A DNA stretch of 64,000 bases from Pseudo-nitzschia pungens (GCA_037355855.1 CM074759.1:992001-1056000), one strand, 5' to 3'. Positions 20,912-31,783 are shown, numbered from the stretch's first letter. Numbers and translations: made by a program. Notes: generated by a model not told the origin, from the letters alone.

Positions 20912-21628
20912 ATGAGAAATACTATGAATTCCTCTCTTTTTTCTGCTTTGCTATGCTGGATTGTTGCAACAGCATCGATTGCAACCGCCTTCGTCGCCCA
21001 ACCCGAACACGGAAGCAAGTTTCCTGCGGTGCGAACATCAGCCACAACGTCCCAATTGTCACAACTCAGCGTAGTGTGGGACCCTAGGAACCCAGATAAT
21101 GACTCGGGATACGTAGAATTCCCCACAGCATCGCAGAGGGCCGAGATCAAGAAGGAAGCAAAGAAGAGGATCGCACGCAAAAAAATGACCTACTTTTCGT
21201 TTTCGGACGAAGAAACGAACGGGCCGTGGTCCGACGAAACCGTTCAAGCCATCTGGAACCAACTGGCGCAATCCGAAATGATGGAACTTAGGGGTATCTG
21301 TCGCGATAGTCTCCGCGACGTCTATCAAACGGCAAAATGGTTCTGCGAGGATTTAGAAGATCTGATCTCACCTTCACCCGGCAGTGATGACGACGACGAC
21401 GAAGAGAACGTTTCGGAGGATCCAGAAGAGGGAGGCGTATTTTTGCCTGTGGCGCTCATTTCCACAAAAGGTCACAAGGCCTTGATATATTGTCCGACAC
21501 TTCCTGTTGATCACCCCGACAAATTCATATTACGAACTAGTGTGGGACAAAAGAATGTGTGGACATACCGACCAAAGCCACCAAGAGACATTCGTGGACA
21601 GATTATCAAAGAACCAAAACCAGAGTGA
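20912..21628 (+). CDS. Plastid-targeted hypothetical protein
   Basis: A 238-residue intronless product. The N-terminus is a signal peptide (SSLFSALLCWIVATASIATAF) followed by VAQPEHGSK. The A|F junction at about residue 27 fits the diatom plastid presequence rule. The mature protein has a basic helix (RAEIKKEAKKRIARKKMTYF), a conserved-looking segment EETNGPWSDETVQAIWNQLA, a short acidic tract (DDDDDEENVSEDPEEG) and a C-terminal beta-rich part (ALISTKGHKALIYCPTLPVD, KFILRTSVGQKNVWTYRPKP). No family was recognised. A soluble stromal protein is inferred. Confidence 0.8.
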   Translation: MRNTMNSSLFSALLCWIVATASIATAFVAQPEHGSKFPAVRTSATTSQLSQLSVVWDPRNPDNDSGYVEFPTASQRAEIKKEAKKRIARKKMTYFSFSDEETNGPWSDETVQAIWNQLAQSEMMELRGICRDSLRDVYQTAKWFCEDLEDLISPSPGSDDDDDEENVSEDPEEGGVFLPVALISTKGHKALIYCPTLPVDHPDKFILRTSVGQKNVWTYRPKPPRDIRGQIIKEPKPE

Positions 21629-22583
21629 AGTGGTTTCAGTCAACAGTTAAGAAACAAGTTATCATAACACAAATGTGACTTCACACTCGCCAGAGTCTCC
21701 AGAAAAACGGAGCTGATCCGTTACTTCTGGCGGAACAAATTTGAAATTCCAAGAAAACTTTAGTCTTTCTCTGCTGAGTCTTCCAACCTTGAGCAATGTT
21801 TGTTTCGATTGACATCTTAACAGAGCGAGGCAGTCAATGATACTGTTTAGATCAACACTTTACTCGAATGACAGAACTAAAAAATAATAATATCATAAGA
21901 GTAGTTGAAAGACAACAAGAATGAAAATACTCTGAGTTGTGAGCTGTGTTAGAATTCAGTTTCGAACGCAAACACATTTTCATACCTTATGACGGTAATG
22001 AGAGTATCTATGTATGAGTACCAAGAAAACTTCATTCGTTTCAAAACGCAAAATTCGCTTTTTATGCCTTATGCCATGGGCTAACCTTACGGTAAGGTTA
22101 CCTTATGGAGCTAAGAGTAACCTTACAGCACAGTGTTAAAAGTAAGTTACGAAGTACAAGTAAACGTTAAGTCCTTACCGGTATGTTGTGCCATGAAGTG
22201 TGAAGCTGGTGACGTACGTGTCACCAAGGTAACAAGATGATGTCTGTTCCCAACATCCCATGCGAACCCTAAAATAAAAAATCATCCTATCGTTTTGATA
22301 CGGCGCGTACGAGTTCAAGTTTCGTTGATGATTTGTTGTACAGTACGTTACGGACCATTGCATCTCGAGTCTCGATTGCACCATCTGCACCCTGTGTGTC
22401 TTGATTGAGTGAACGCCAATCGACGTACTCGTAAGGTTTACCGGTACTAGTACAAGTACAGGAAGAGAACCTCCGTGAGGTAGTCTCACTCACTCCTGCT
22501 TTCTGACACTTCGGTAAGGTTACGAGCACACTTGTGGACATTGCGAGGAGCCCCGTTTGGGAAAAAAAAGTTTGAGATCTAAG
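21629..22583. other. Intergenic region with GGTTAC word cluster
   Basis: No gene seen in 955 bp. The right half is dense in GGTTAC/ACCTTAC words (22085-22135: AACCTTACGGTAAGGTTACC) and in ACCGGTA, GTACTAGTACAAGTACAGG words at 22440-22462 and TTCGGTAAGGTTACGAG at 22510. The promoter of the gene at 22584 must lie within or beside these words. Confidence 0.55.
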
Positions 22584-23222
22584 ATGGTGTCGTCGGCAAC
22601 AATAATAACAAAGTCGCTGGCTTTGGTCCAAGCCTTCCTCCTGCTAGCAACGTACCATGGAGTCGCGGATGCGTTTGGCAGCAGTTGGCAACGAACTTGC
22701 CCAAACCAACGACAGCACGCCCTCGTGCACGGAGGAATCGGCTTTTCTCCATCTTCCGGAGCGAGAACCAAGAGCTGCTATTTCTCTGCGCAACGGACGA
22801 CGACCACGACGACGACAACGACGTCGTCGTCTTCCACGACCCGACTGTGCCTCGTTTCGGAAGAAGATGTCATCGAGGCCGTCGAGCTCGCGGAAGCTCT
22901 CTGGGAAAAGGCCCTGGAAGCCCGCAAGGAAGCCAACGCCCTGATCGATCGAGCCGAGGAGGAGGCAAACGCCTCCGCCGGAACGGCAAGAGAGGCGGAG
23001 AACATTTTCATGGACAAATCGAAACCCGTTTCCATGGAGCAGCTGGTGCAGGTCGACAACGCGGCCAAGGCCAGTCTCGAGGCCACCAATCTGGTGAACG
23101 AGGCCATGAAGGCGAGCGATGCGGCCGACCAGCTGGAATCGGAGGCGGAAGAGGCCCTCAAACGGAGCGAAGAAATACTCGATCAGCATCTGATTGATTA
23201 TCCCGACTCGGCACTGGCCTAA
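22584..23222 (+). CDS. Plastid-targeted helical hypothetical protein
   Basis: The first in-frame ATG (22584) gives 212 residues. The signal peptide (ALVQAFLLLATYHGVADAF) is followed by GSSWQ: the DAF|GSS junction matches the diatom plastid motif. A Thr/Ser-rich transit-like linker (TTTTTTTTTSSSSTT) precedes a fully helical Ala/Glu-rich mature domain with heptad-like spacing (SEEDVIEAVELAEALWEKAL, EARKEANALIDRAEEEANAS, ATNLVNEAMKASDAADQLES). This looks like a coiled coil. No family was recognised. Intronless and convergent with the J-protein gene. Confidence 0.78.
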   Translation: MVSSATIITKSLALVQAFLLLATYHGVADAFGSSWQRTCPNQRQHALVHGGIGFSPSSGARTKSCYFSAQRTTTTTTTTTSSSSTTRLCLVSEEDVIEAVELAEALWEKALEARKEANALIDRAEEEANASAGTAREAENIFMDKSKPVSMEQLVQVDNAAKASLEATNLVNEAMKASDAADQLESEAEEALKRSEEILDQHLIDYPDSALA

Positions 23223-23564
23223 TCGAGGGACGGGGAAGGAAGGAAGGAACGAACGAACGAACGAACATTGCCAAGAAGATCAAAAGACACACTCCTACAC
23301 ACAACGCGTTCTGCGTCAAGAGTACCGGGAGGCGTGTGGCTACATCTTTTTGAGCTGGGAAAACAGTGAAAGTGAAAGCGAAAGCAAATCGAAGCATTGG
23401 TGCCGATGGACGCAAAGTATACAATAGTTTAATTCCAAGAATATTTCTGGATCTAGATTGTGCGTTCTCTCTCGATGGCTCTATGGAAGTTACTATTGAC
23501 AACAGTTCGCGCTCTTGCTCGTTGATTGTTTGGTTTGTTCCGTACCGTGCCGTGCCGTGCCATG
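23223..23564. other. Gap between convergent genes with GAAC/GAAG repeat
   Basis: 3' flanks of two convergent genes. A (GAAG)n-(GAAC)n tract occupies about 23237-23266, and a GTGAAAGTGAAAGCGAAAGC slippage tract about 23366-23387. A GTGCC repeat at 23548-23562 is next to the J-protein stop. Confidence 0.55.
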
Positions 23565-24374
23565 CTAGCTCGACGGGTGCCACGGCTCGTAGGGTTTTTT
23601 CTTGATCCATTTGCTCTGGCCGCGTCCCACGCTGGAACTTCGGAGCTTCTTTTTGCCATCGCTTTCGTTCGTCGTCGTCCCCCCCGCCGCCAGATATTCT
23701 CCCCGCGGCACGACGCCCCTCCCGCTGGGGTGTCCCAGTTCCCGTCCGTATTGCTTTCGCTGCGCGGTTTGCGCCGGTTTCGCCGGTCGTTTCCGTGCCA
23801 CACCGGCCACGTCGGTCCGATCCAGGGCGATCCGATCCGATTGCCGCCACAGGGCGACCCTCCATTCCTCCACGCTGTCGTGGTCGGCTCCTGCGCCGTG
23901 TTGCACGTGCTTGGTCAGCGCCTCGTAGGCCCGCACCAGGTTCTGGAATTCGGCCCGGGCCTGTTCGATCGACATGACGCTGGTGTCGACCACGTCCGGG
24001 TGCAGTGCCTTGGCGCGTTCCCGAAAGGCCTGCCGTATCTCGGCCGTGGTGGCACCGTCGCCCCATTGCAGGCCGAGAACGGCGTAGGGGTCGTCCTTCT
24101 TGGTGACCTCTCCGTTGGTGAAGTAGGACCGAACACGGATCGAGCGGAAAGAACTGTCGGACCGAGCAGGAATTCGGCTCGGGTGCCACTGCGATTGTGA
24201 TGGCGATGGCGATGGCGATGGCGATGACACCAACGACGACAACGAGCGGGATCCTCGTGACCAGTATCGATCGCTTTGGTTCTTCGGCAACTTACGGATA
24301 GTGGCGTTAGGGGAGCCAAACCTGCCGGGCTGAAACCGTTGGCAAACAACACTCCGAGAAGACCTGGATATCAT
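23565..24374 (-). CDS. J-domain (DnaJ-like) protein, probably mitochondrial
   Basis: The start at 24374 gives 269 residues beginning MISRSSRSVVCQRFQPGRFG, an Arg/Ser-rich amphipathic presequence typical of mitochondria; a longer extension without this feature is less likely. An SPSPSPSPSQSQ tract (from a GCCATC-type hexamer repeat, 24198-24230) precedes the J-domain: DDPYAVLGLQWGDGATTAEI, RQAFRERAKALHPDV with the diagnostic HPD, and FQNLVRAYEALTKHV. J-domains stimulate Hsp70 ATPase. After it there is no Gly/Phe or zinc-finger region, so this is a class III (C-type) J-protein. The basic C-terminus (KKKLRSSSVGRGQSKWIKKK) has no known domain. Confidence 0.88.
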   Translation of the reverse strand: MISRSSRSVVCQRFQPGRFGSPNATIRKLPKNQSDRYWSRGSRSLSSLVSSPSPSPSPSQSQWHPSRIPARSDSSFRSIRVRSYFTNGEVTKKDDPYAVLGLQWGDGATTAEIRQAFRERAKALHPDVVDTSVMSIEQARAEFQNLVRAYEALTKHVQHGAGADHDSVEEWRVALWRQSDRIALDRTDVAGVARKRPAKPAQTAQRKQYGRELGHPSGRGVVPRGEYLAAGGTTTNESDGKKKLRSSSVGRGQSKWIKKKPYEPWHPSS

Positions 24375-24706
24375 GGTTGTGTTTTCTCTTTCGCTTTCCA
24401 CAAAACCCGTTGCCCCGTACAGTATTCTTCGTTGCGGAAGGTACAAGTATGTTGTCAACGACTTCGATCCGCTGAAATAAGGATCAGAAAGTCCGAAGAT
24501 CTCGCTCCTTGGATTGATCAAAAGTTCCGCAATGATTTCTGAAATAATTTTAACGACAACGATGACGACAACGAGAATGATGATGATGATGATGATTCAT
24601 TCGTTCATTCATTCACTCATCCATGCATTAGAAGTTTTTTTCGAAAGGGACGCGCGTGGAAAAAAAACTTCCTCCGCATTTCGAGGGCAATACAGTAAAT
24701 ACATTA

Positions 24707-24800
24707 CTACGGAATTCCTATCAGCTGTCCCCCGGCTTCCGTCGAAATGAGTAGTAGTTGGGGATGTAGAACCCGGGGACAGCTGATAGGAATTTTGTAG
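24707..24800. mobile_element. MITE-like inverted-repeat element, copy A
   Basis: The left arm CTACGGAATTCCTATCAGCT and the reverse complement of the right arm, CTACAAAATTCCTATCAGCT, differ at two positions, and both continue as GTCCCC(C)GG. Total length is 94 bp and there is no coding capacity. Related elements occur at 33567-33673, 34282-34365 and 44090-44178. No clear target-site duplication was seen. Confidence 0.75.
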
Positions 24801-25149
24801 CACAAAATGCATGGACATTCAAACATGTGTTTTTCCTCATCATCACCAGGCATCCATAGAACTACTAGGACCTTAATGTTTGGATGAAGTAGCAATGCTA
24901 CTAGTAGTAGGAGGTTTCACTCATCCTGATCTCACGGCAGAGCTTTACACTCTGCATCAAATGGTCCAACTCCTCTGTTCCTTTCTTGAATCAGATTTGT
25001 TGTCCCCCCCCCCCCCCCACAAGTTTTCTGGGTGAGGAAATTTCCCATATCTGAAAGATATTAGGTAGGCTACTAGTAGAAGAAGCTGTGCGGGTGCTAT
25101 GTTATGCCAAATCTTCCTTGGATCATTATTTCCTATGTTGTTCCAAATA

Positions 25150-25215
25150 GGAGTAGTACTACTACTACTACTAGTAGTACTACTACTAGTAGTAGTAGTA
25201 GTAGTAGTAGTAGTA
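25150..25215. repeat. TACTAC/TAGTAG microsatellite
   Basis: GTAGTACTACTACTACTACT switches to AGTAGTAGTAGTAGTAG, giving a self-complementary triplet repeat able to fold back on itself. Confidence 0.85.
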
Positions 25216-25854
25216 CAGACTCCTATGACTTGTGGTGACATGGACTCAAGACTAGTAATGAGACGAGGAGCTGCCGGTGATGATGGTGCTGCCCCTCATT
25301 GGTGGTTCTTCACAGCAACTACCAGTAGTAGTACAAACATTTCTCGACATTCTGCTTTGATCGACATTGACTCCTCTTTGTCTGTTTTGGAAAACTACAA
25401 AACAGTAAGGTAATTGCCGGTATGAAGGAATGCCTTACCGCGAATTAAGCAATCCAATGAGTCAGTCGTCAGTCTCAAAAGAGCGACAGATTGTTGTCAC
25501 GAACAGAATACGGAATACGGAATTATCAAAAATATTTTGTATTTGCTATCGCTGATGCATCACAAAAACGGGTTGTAAATCCGGACGACGTTCAGGACCT
25601 GAGGCAAACACGGGCAGGCACACTCCAAGATTTTCCCGTCGACCGAAGCATCATCATCGAAAACGCTGCCGCGATCTCTCGCCTCTTCTCTCCCAGTCTC
25701 TCTGTCGGTAAGATTAGTCAGCTCTCGAGCCCAACCAATAACCATCGCCTCGCATCTCAAGATTACGGCGGAAAGCCACGATTGCCCAAAACGAAGAGAC
25801 GACACGCGACAATCACGTTGTAGCCGAGTTTGAATCCAAGGAAACGCAATCGTC

Positions 25855-26078
25855 AATTCAATCGAATCCAATCCGATCCAATCCAATTCAATCCAATCGA
25901 ACTACCGGTAGAGCCATAACTTTTTCGAGAGCCTTCCTCGCACCGGAGATCGAATCCAGCGATCCAGCAGTCAAACCTAACAAACCAACGAGACAAGCGG
26001 ACTACTTTTTCGGCAAAGAATCCAATCGAATACAATACAATTCAATCGAATACAATACAATTCAATCGAATCCAATAC
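25855..26078. repeat. AATCC/AATAC pentamer-like repeats upstream of a gene
   Basis: Two clusters (25855-25900 and 26025-26078) are built from five-base steps such as AATCC, AATCG, AATTC and AATAC, ending five bases before the ATG at 26083. The second cluster would be in the 5' UTR or core promoter of the PPR-like gene. Confidence 0.75.
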
Positions 26079-26082
26079 AAAC

Positions 26083-27467
26083 ATGACCTTCTCTTCTGTT
26101 CGGACCGCACTGCAACACAATGGAAGAAAGTGTTTCCACTACCAGTACGGACCCACAACAATATCGCGCCGGGTAAACGGCTCGCTGCGGCGGTCCTTGT
26201 CGACAACCACCGACGAGAGTGCCGAAGGGAGCAAGCAGGAACCACAGACGCAAAAGCAAAAGCAACGGGTCCTCCCGACCCGTCACTCGTCCAGGGCTCC
26301 GCCTCCCGTGTGCAAGGACGCCACCGAGCTCCGGGAACTCACACAGGAGCTACTGGAAACCCCCATTGGATCTCTGTACTGCCAGGATAGCAACGTGCCG
26401 ATTTCGGCATCGCCATCGCCGAGGGAGGATCGCGACGCCGCCTACGCGCTGGCGAGGGAATCGGGCGAGCTGGTGGAATACCTGTTGCGGGGTTACAACG
26501 CCACGGTTTCGCCCCTTTCGCTGCACGGGGGAGCGGGCGCCGCTGCCGCCGCCAGCGTCGATCCGGAGGAACTGTCGGCGTCTCTGGAAAGCATGATGGA
26601 CGTCATGGAACGCTTCCACCACGAGGGTGAAATGTATCTGCAGCTCCGAAAGGAGGCTCTCGACTACCAAACCGGGGCTGCGGGTCCCTCGGATAGCAGC
26701 AGCAGCAGCAGTAGTGACAGCAGCGACAGTGACAGCGATAGCGATAGTAGTGACAGCGACAGCGACGACAACAAGGACAACGACACGGACGGCCGACTGG
26801 GCAGTGGCATTGCCGACTTTGCCGCACCCGGTGTCACAACGGCCATGTACGATACCATTCTGGATGCCATGGCCTGCGCTTCCCAGGTCGCGCTCGAGGC
26901 CGGACCAGCGGCGGAGCAGTCGTCCGACTCGTATTTGCAACTGCTGGAACCCGACGACCTGTACCGCGTGGCCGGGGCGGCGTGGAAGGCGCACGACCTC
27001 AACAACCAGCACAACGACAATCCCAACGACAACAACCTCTTCTTTGCCCCCACGACACCGACCATGGTGACGTACAACGCGGCGCTCCGGGGCATTGGCA
27101 ATCTCTGTTTGGCGGCGGCGGCGGGGGACGACCCCCGAAAAAACCGCGCCGCGATCATCGACCAGGGCCTCGCCTACGGTTTTGGCGTCTACAACCACCT
27201 CACCCACAACGACCACGGACTGCCCAAGCGCAACTCGGCCTCCATCGTGTACCTCCTGAGGGTCATCGAGGCCTGCATCCCGCCCAGCCGGACCCGGGGA
27301 AACATGACGGTGGCACTCTGGCACCAGGCCAGCATGGAGGGACTGGTCACGCCCGAACTCATTCGAGCCATCGAGGGACTCCACTCCGGCGAGGGCGGAA
27401 GCAACCGGAACATCAACGGACCGGAGTTCGACGTCTTTTTGGCGTCCATCGACAGGTGCAGGGTTCC

Positions 27468-27499
<32 letters not shown>

Positions 27500-27591
27500 G
27501 GGATACGAACGAGAACGACAGCAAGGTGGCCATCACCCCGCAGCGATTCGCCCGGTTTGCCAAGAAACACGGCCATTCCAAACACTACTAA
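26083..27591 (+). CDS. PPR-like organellar (probably mitochondrial) protein
   Basis: A 502-residue intronless protein with a basic, Ser/Arg-rich, acid-free N-terminus (MTFSSVRTALQHNGRKCFHY ... RRVNGSLRRSLSTTTDE), a good mitochondrial presequence. Helical repeats resembling degenerate pentatricopeptide repeats follow: TMVTYNAALRGIGNLCLAAA, GLAYGFGVYNHLTHNDHGLP and SASIVYLLRVIEACIPPSRT, with the typical V(T)YNA(L) start. PPR proteins bind organellar RNA. A Ser/Asp repeat (about 206-230) and a poly-Gln run (about 465-474) are low complexity. The C-terminus FARFAKKHGHSKHY is basic. The assignment rests on a few repeat-like helices and is moderate. Confidence 0.78.
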
Positions 27592-29275
27592 TGATTGATG
27601 GGTGGATGGATGGACGGATCGACCGACCGACCGATTTCGAAATCCCGGAATGTCGCTCCGGAGTTATCAGGAGTGCCAAGAGCAGAGAGCATCGACAAGA
27701 AAAGGATCCGGCATTACAATGATCATCGTCATCATCATCATCATTATAATATTATTATTAATAATTATTTTTTGAAAATGCCGCTGCTTTAGCAAACCCG
27801 CGAGTCGTTGTTGTGTGTTCTTCCAAAATTGTGTTGAAAAGGCGCAGTGCTTTGCTTTTTCTTAATCGTTCGGCACACCATAACCTTTCTCGATGCGTCG
27901 TTCTTCTTCTTGCGTTTTTGTTTCGTTTCGCCCCGTGACAGGTCTTCCGCCCGGGCCATGCAGAAGTGGTGTGTGTGTGTCTGTGTGTGTCTAGTGTTCA
28001 GCTCGGCAATCTTCATTCCGTTCAACAAGAATGCTAGAGGCCACGAGTGTGTCAACCCATTCAATCGAAGGCCGAAACAGGGGTGAGTGACCAATGGACA
28101 CTGTGAGTCGGTCGTCACACACGCTCTCAAAATCTATCTCTCCTTCAGAACTCTCACGCAGAACTCTGCTCTTCGTTCGGGTGGTTCTCGTGCATTGCAC
28201 AATTGCTCAATCATATTCGAGTCAATCATAGAGTTTATACATGAAACGAATGATTGAAGACAATTCCTCTACGTGCAGGTAGCGGTGCCATGTTCGATAT
28301 TTTTCATTCTGCGTACAGTACTTTGTTTTGGCAGAATGCAATACCCAGCTCCATTGCAAACCAAGGATGAAGGGAAGTACACGCACAGCACGTTTGATCG
28401 GGTTTTCAAACATACATAACTACGTGTAGCTCTCGGATTTGCGATGATGAAAAGTGACTGTTTTTTTCGATGGCACCGCTGCGGATCTGCACATACCACC
28501 AAACGGTTCCTTGTGTCCGAGGACGAGGATTGAGTTGGAATCTTTCGATCATTGAAAATAATAATAATTTCCCATCTCGGATTGCGCTTGTCCCGTTCTC
28601 GGTTTTTCTTTCCAATCTACGTGCTCGATTGCAGCCTCTCGCAAAAATAATGATGATTCCTACGAACACAGAACAGAAAATACTTCGATTCAATCATCAG
28701 CAGAACATTTTTGTGAGTACGAGCATTGCAATTGTAACATTCCAATACAGAAAAAATGCCAGTCGTATTAATTATGATCATGACATTCGAAATTCTTACT
28801 CCCAAACTAGGTCTACCGGTAACCTTACCTATTACCCCATTAGCTCCAATTCGTTCTACATCGAATTATACGAAGTACCGGTACCGTATCACCGAAGTCA
28901 TCGTTGTCTTCCGGATTGAGATTAGTTTCTTTTTTTTAAAAACGTTGGGAAGTATGATTAAAAACAAAAGTATGTTGATGTTATGACCCGTAAGCACATT
29001 TATTCGTGTGTGATTGTTTTTATCCTAAATGCAACACCGCACATACTACGTACTTCGTAAAAGAGAACTGTCTCGGGAACAGTGCAATGATTCCTCGAGC
29101 GCTGGAGCACCGACTTTCACAACTTTTCAACACAAAATTGATGCTCCGCCTAACGACGAATATCATCAAAATTCAAAATCATCAAAAGCTGCTCCGTATA
29201 ATAATGTCACTTTCATGATTTTTCTCGTTGACCATCAATGAGCCGGAGGAGATATTGCACACCCAGACGCTCCCC
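27592..29275. other. Intergenic region, no gene recognised
   Basis: 1.7 kb without a convincing gene. It holds GATG/GACC-type short repeats (27597-27630), a CATCAT tract (27726-27745), TG dinucleotides (27969-27990) and ACCGGTA/GGTTAC words at about 28813-28895. Short frames show no family signature. Confidence 0.55.
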
Positions 29276-31783
29276 ATGTCGTCTAAAACAGTGGAATCAT
29301 CTTCTGTTTTTGACAGTTATCCTGACAGATCATATTCATCGAGATCGACTGTATCGAGGTCAACTCTGATCAAGCCAATTTACTATCGAATCGACTGGGA
29401 TGGTGTTGAGTTACCGCGACAACCCTCTCTGAAGCTAGAAGATGATAGGTATTTCTTCCAACTCATCGGTAGTTATCATCCAAACGACACTGGGATTAGA
29501 CGCAGACGCTATTTTGACTTCGTACGCCGATTTTCGAGTTTGTCCAAATGGGAAAAGAAACGGCTTCATAAAGAATTGGGAGATGAGGTGTCAACCCAAA
29601 AGTACAAACCGGTACCTCTACGCGTTCGCAAAAAAGAAATACAATTGGTCCAGAGAAAACTTCCACGATTTCCAAGCAAAAGGCATCTCTCCGAGGCAAG
29701 TTTTTATCCACTCGCTTCATCGGAACCCTTGCAAATTTTTCGGGTAGATGTCGATTCGAACAGCACAAACGTGGAGGATCGTGACGAGGATCTTGTCGAA
29801 GATGATGACGAAGCAGAAGTCGAGATAATATGGGTAGATATCGATTCGAACTGCGCAAATGCGGAGGATCTTGATGAGGATCTTGACGAGGATCTTGTCG
29901 AAGATGATGACGAAACAGACGTTGAAATAATATCCATCGATGGCGACCAAGCTTTCTTCAACAACCACTACGACGAGGAGGACGAGACAGTGGAGGAGTC
30001 GTGTGATGAGACGAATAAAGCTTTCTTTGACGAATATTACGAAGACGAAACGGAAGAGGAGTTATTCGACGAGATAGAAGAGGAGCTTTTAGAAGAAGAG
30101 GAGGAGGAGAAAGAGGAGATCCTGGAAGAGGTTCAAGAGGAATTGTACGATAGTGATCAAGACTACATGAATGAACAAGAACTTGATGAATTACAAGTCA
30201 TACATTCAAAAAATATTGATTACATCGATCAAAAAGAACGGCAACGACGTCTCGAAGTAGAGCAACAACATCTGCATGCGCTTGAAGCAAGTAAAAATAC
30301 TGGCGATGGCATTCTTGATGACATCGATGATAACATCGATGATAGTGATGATGAAACAGAATCATCAACAGCGAGTCAAAATAATGAGTCGTTGCCATCA
30401 TCAACTTCGTCGTCACCGGAAGAAATTCGCCTGGAAGATCCGATACATGAACCGCAAATTGGAGTGGTTCCACCTTCCATTCAATCCATGGTCATTCAAG
30501 CCAAATTGGAACTCCGCTGTCGAAAAGTTCCCGAAGAACATAGAAGGAAATTCAAAAATTCACTTGCACAAACGGCGGAAATTGGACTATTCACAAGGTT
30601 GGAAGAAAGGATTGTGGAAGCCTTTGGCAAAAGGCCTGAAAAGTACAAAGCGACAGAGCTGCCGTCTGCCACTTGGAAAAAGGGCAACGAAATTGTTGTC
30701 CTTCCAAACCTACAAAGTGCTAACCCAGCACAATTCACAATTTTCAAAGAAGCCGTTGCATTAGGTGGTATTAAGGCACTCAAGCCTAAAATCACGACCA
30801 ACTTTGATAACCTTGCATCCACAAAAAGCTACCTCGAAGAAGAAGTAGACGTTGACGATTCATCCAAGCCAAAGTTTATGCGCACGAAATATCTGACGGA
30901 TTTGTATCTGGACTCGGAACATAGGGGAAAATCAGACGACGATTACAGGGACATTGAGCGCGTTCATTATAATAGTCTCGATGATGTCAAATTACCCACA
31001 GATCAATGCCCGGTGCGAACACGTGTGACCACGAAAATGACTCATCTGGAATTAAAAGAATCACTCTCCCGAAAAGTGGCTGAAAAAGTATGGGAACGTC
31101 GATACCGTTTGGAACGCCCAAAGGCACAACAGCGCATTACAGACCGTTGCAAATGCATTTATTGCAAAACGAGCAGTCCTTACCAGACAGTTGCATATAG
31201 AAAGAAATGGCTTGTCCAACAGAATCTGTGGAAAGAGCCACCACCCAAGAAAGAACCAATTATAGAAGTCTCTCTCCAATCTATTAGAGAGAATAACGGA
31301 GACGATGCCTCGGTCGATACGAATAATAGTTCTGGTACCCTCCACTCTGATACTTTCTCGGTCTTTGCGACGGAAGATGTGGATGTGGAATTAACAAATA
31401 TTTCCATTGGTTCAGTAAATTTTGAAACTGAACATGACGGAGCAGAGAGCAGACAGACGAGCCAGGGCGAATCTGATTTGCCAAGGGCAACGCCGAAACA
31501 TAAAAAAACTTTCATGGCCGAAGTCCAGTCACTTTTGAGAATAAATAAACGCCCGGTCAGTTTCTCGACACGTCGATCAGAAAAGAAAATTGCTCGAAAG
31601 GAGCGACTTCAGAACGCCCGAAAGGAACGGTTGGAAAAAGTTCGAAGGAAGCGACGGGAGAAAGCTAGGAAAAAGCGTTCGAAGCAGAGTGCGAAAGAGT
31701 CGAGCAGTAGGAGAGGATTTTTGAGGAATCGAATAAGAAGTATGAATTTCCTTTTCGGAAGTCGCCGCTCTATGGAAAGATGA
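29276..31783 (+). CDS. Large acidic/basic hypothetical protein with internal repeats
   Basis: The first ATG in frame is at 29276 (MSSKTVESSSV), giving 835 residues; the frame is open further upstream but lacks ATG. The N-terminus has a Ser-rich leader and a segment IYYRIDWDGVELPRQPSL ... YFFQLIGSYHPND. Residues ~155-310 are strongly acidic, including two tandem copies of a unit ending EDLVEDDDE(A/T)(E/D)VEII. The middle (RRKFKNSLAQTAEIGLFTRL; YKATELPSATWKKG) looks more ordered. A CxC/CK motif (DRCKCIYCKTSS, near 650) could bind metal. The C-terminal ~60 residues are Arg/Lys-rich helices (KERLQNARKERLEKVRRKRR). No family was recognised. A nuclear or nucleic-acid-associated role is only a guess from composition. 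Confidence 0.75.
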   Translation: MSSKTVESSSVFDSYPDRSYSSRSTVSRSTLIKPIYYRIDWDGVELPRQPSLKLEDDRYFFQLIGSYHPNDTGIRRRRYFDFVRRFSSLSKWEKKRLHKELGDEVSTQKYKPVPLRVRKKEIQLVQRKLPRFPSKRHLSEASFYPLASSEPLQIFRVDVDSNSTNVEDRDEDLVEDDDEAEVEIIWVDIDSNCANAEDLDEDLDEDLVEDDDETDVEIISIDGDQAFFNNHYDEEDETVEESCDETNKAFFDEYYEDETEEELFDEIEEELLEEEEEEKEEILEEVQEELYDSDQDYMNEQELDELQVIHSKNIDYIDQKERQRRLEVEQQHLHALEASKNTGDGILDDIDDNIDDSDDETESSTASQNNESLPSSTSSSPEEIRLEDPIHEPQIGVVPPSIQSMVIQAKLELRCRKVPEEHRRKFKNSLAQTAEIGLFTRLEERIVEAFGKRPEKYKATELPSATWKKGNEIVVLPNLQSANPAQFTIFKEAVALGGIKALKPKITTNFDNLASTKSYLEEEVDVDDSSKPKFMRTKYLTDLYLDSEHRGKSDDDYRDIERVHYNSLDDVKLPTDQCPVRTRVTTKMTHLELKESLSRKVAEKVWERRYRLERPKAQQRITDRCKCIYCKTSSPYQTVAYRKKWLVQQNLWKEPPPKKEPIIEVSLQSIRENNGDDASVDTNNSSGTLHSDTFSVFATEDVDVELTNISIGSVNFETEHDGAESRQTSQGESDLPRATPKHKKTFMAEVQSLLRINKRPVSFSTRRSEKKIARKERLQNARKERLEKVRRKRREKARKKRSKQSAKESSSRRGFLRNRIRSMNFLFGSRRSMER
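29740..29931 (+). repeat. Coding tandem duplication of ~90-100 bp
   Basis: Units starting GGGTAGATGTCGATTCGAAC (29743) and GGGTAGATATCGATTCGAAC (29831) are near identical and each ends in GAGGATCTTGTCGAAGATGA plus an acidic tail. The second unit has an additional internal GAGGATCTTGA step. It doubles the VDxDSNxxNxED...VEII module of the acidic protein. Confidence 0.85.

Larger units (their letters stand above)
24375..26082. other. Repeat-rich intergenic region
   Basis: No gene seen in 1.7 kb. Contents: GATGAT microsatellite (24576-24597), a MITE-like inverted repeat (24707-24800), a poly-C run (about 25006-25018), TACTAC/CTAGTAG clusters (24898-24910, 25073-25082, 25150-25215, 25321-25333) and AATCC/ATACA-type pentamer repeats (25855-25900 and 26025-26078) directly before the next gene. 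Confidence 0.6.

Noticed and set aside
22557..22583. Upstream start for the helical plastid protein
   Set aside because: The codon is TTG, not ATG; the ATG at 22584 fits the signal peptide.
26350..27585. Minus-strand frame of 411 codons
   Set aside because: Antisense to the PPR-like gene; Val/Leu runs come from the Ser/Asp and Gln repeats.
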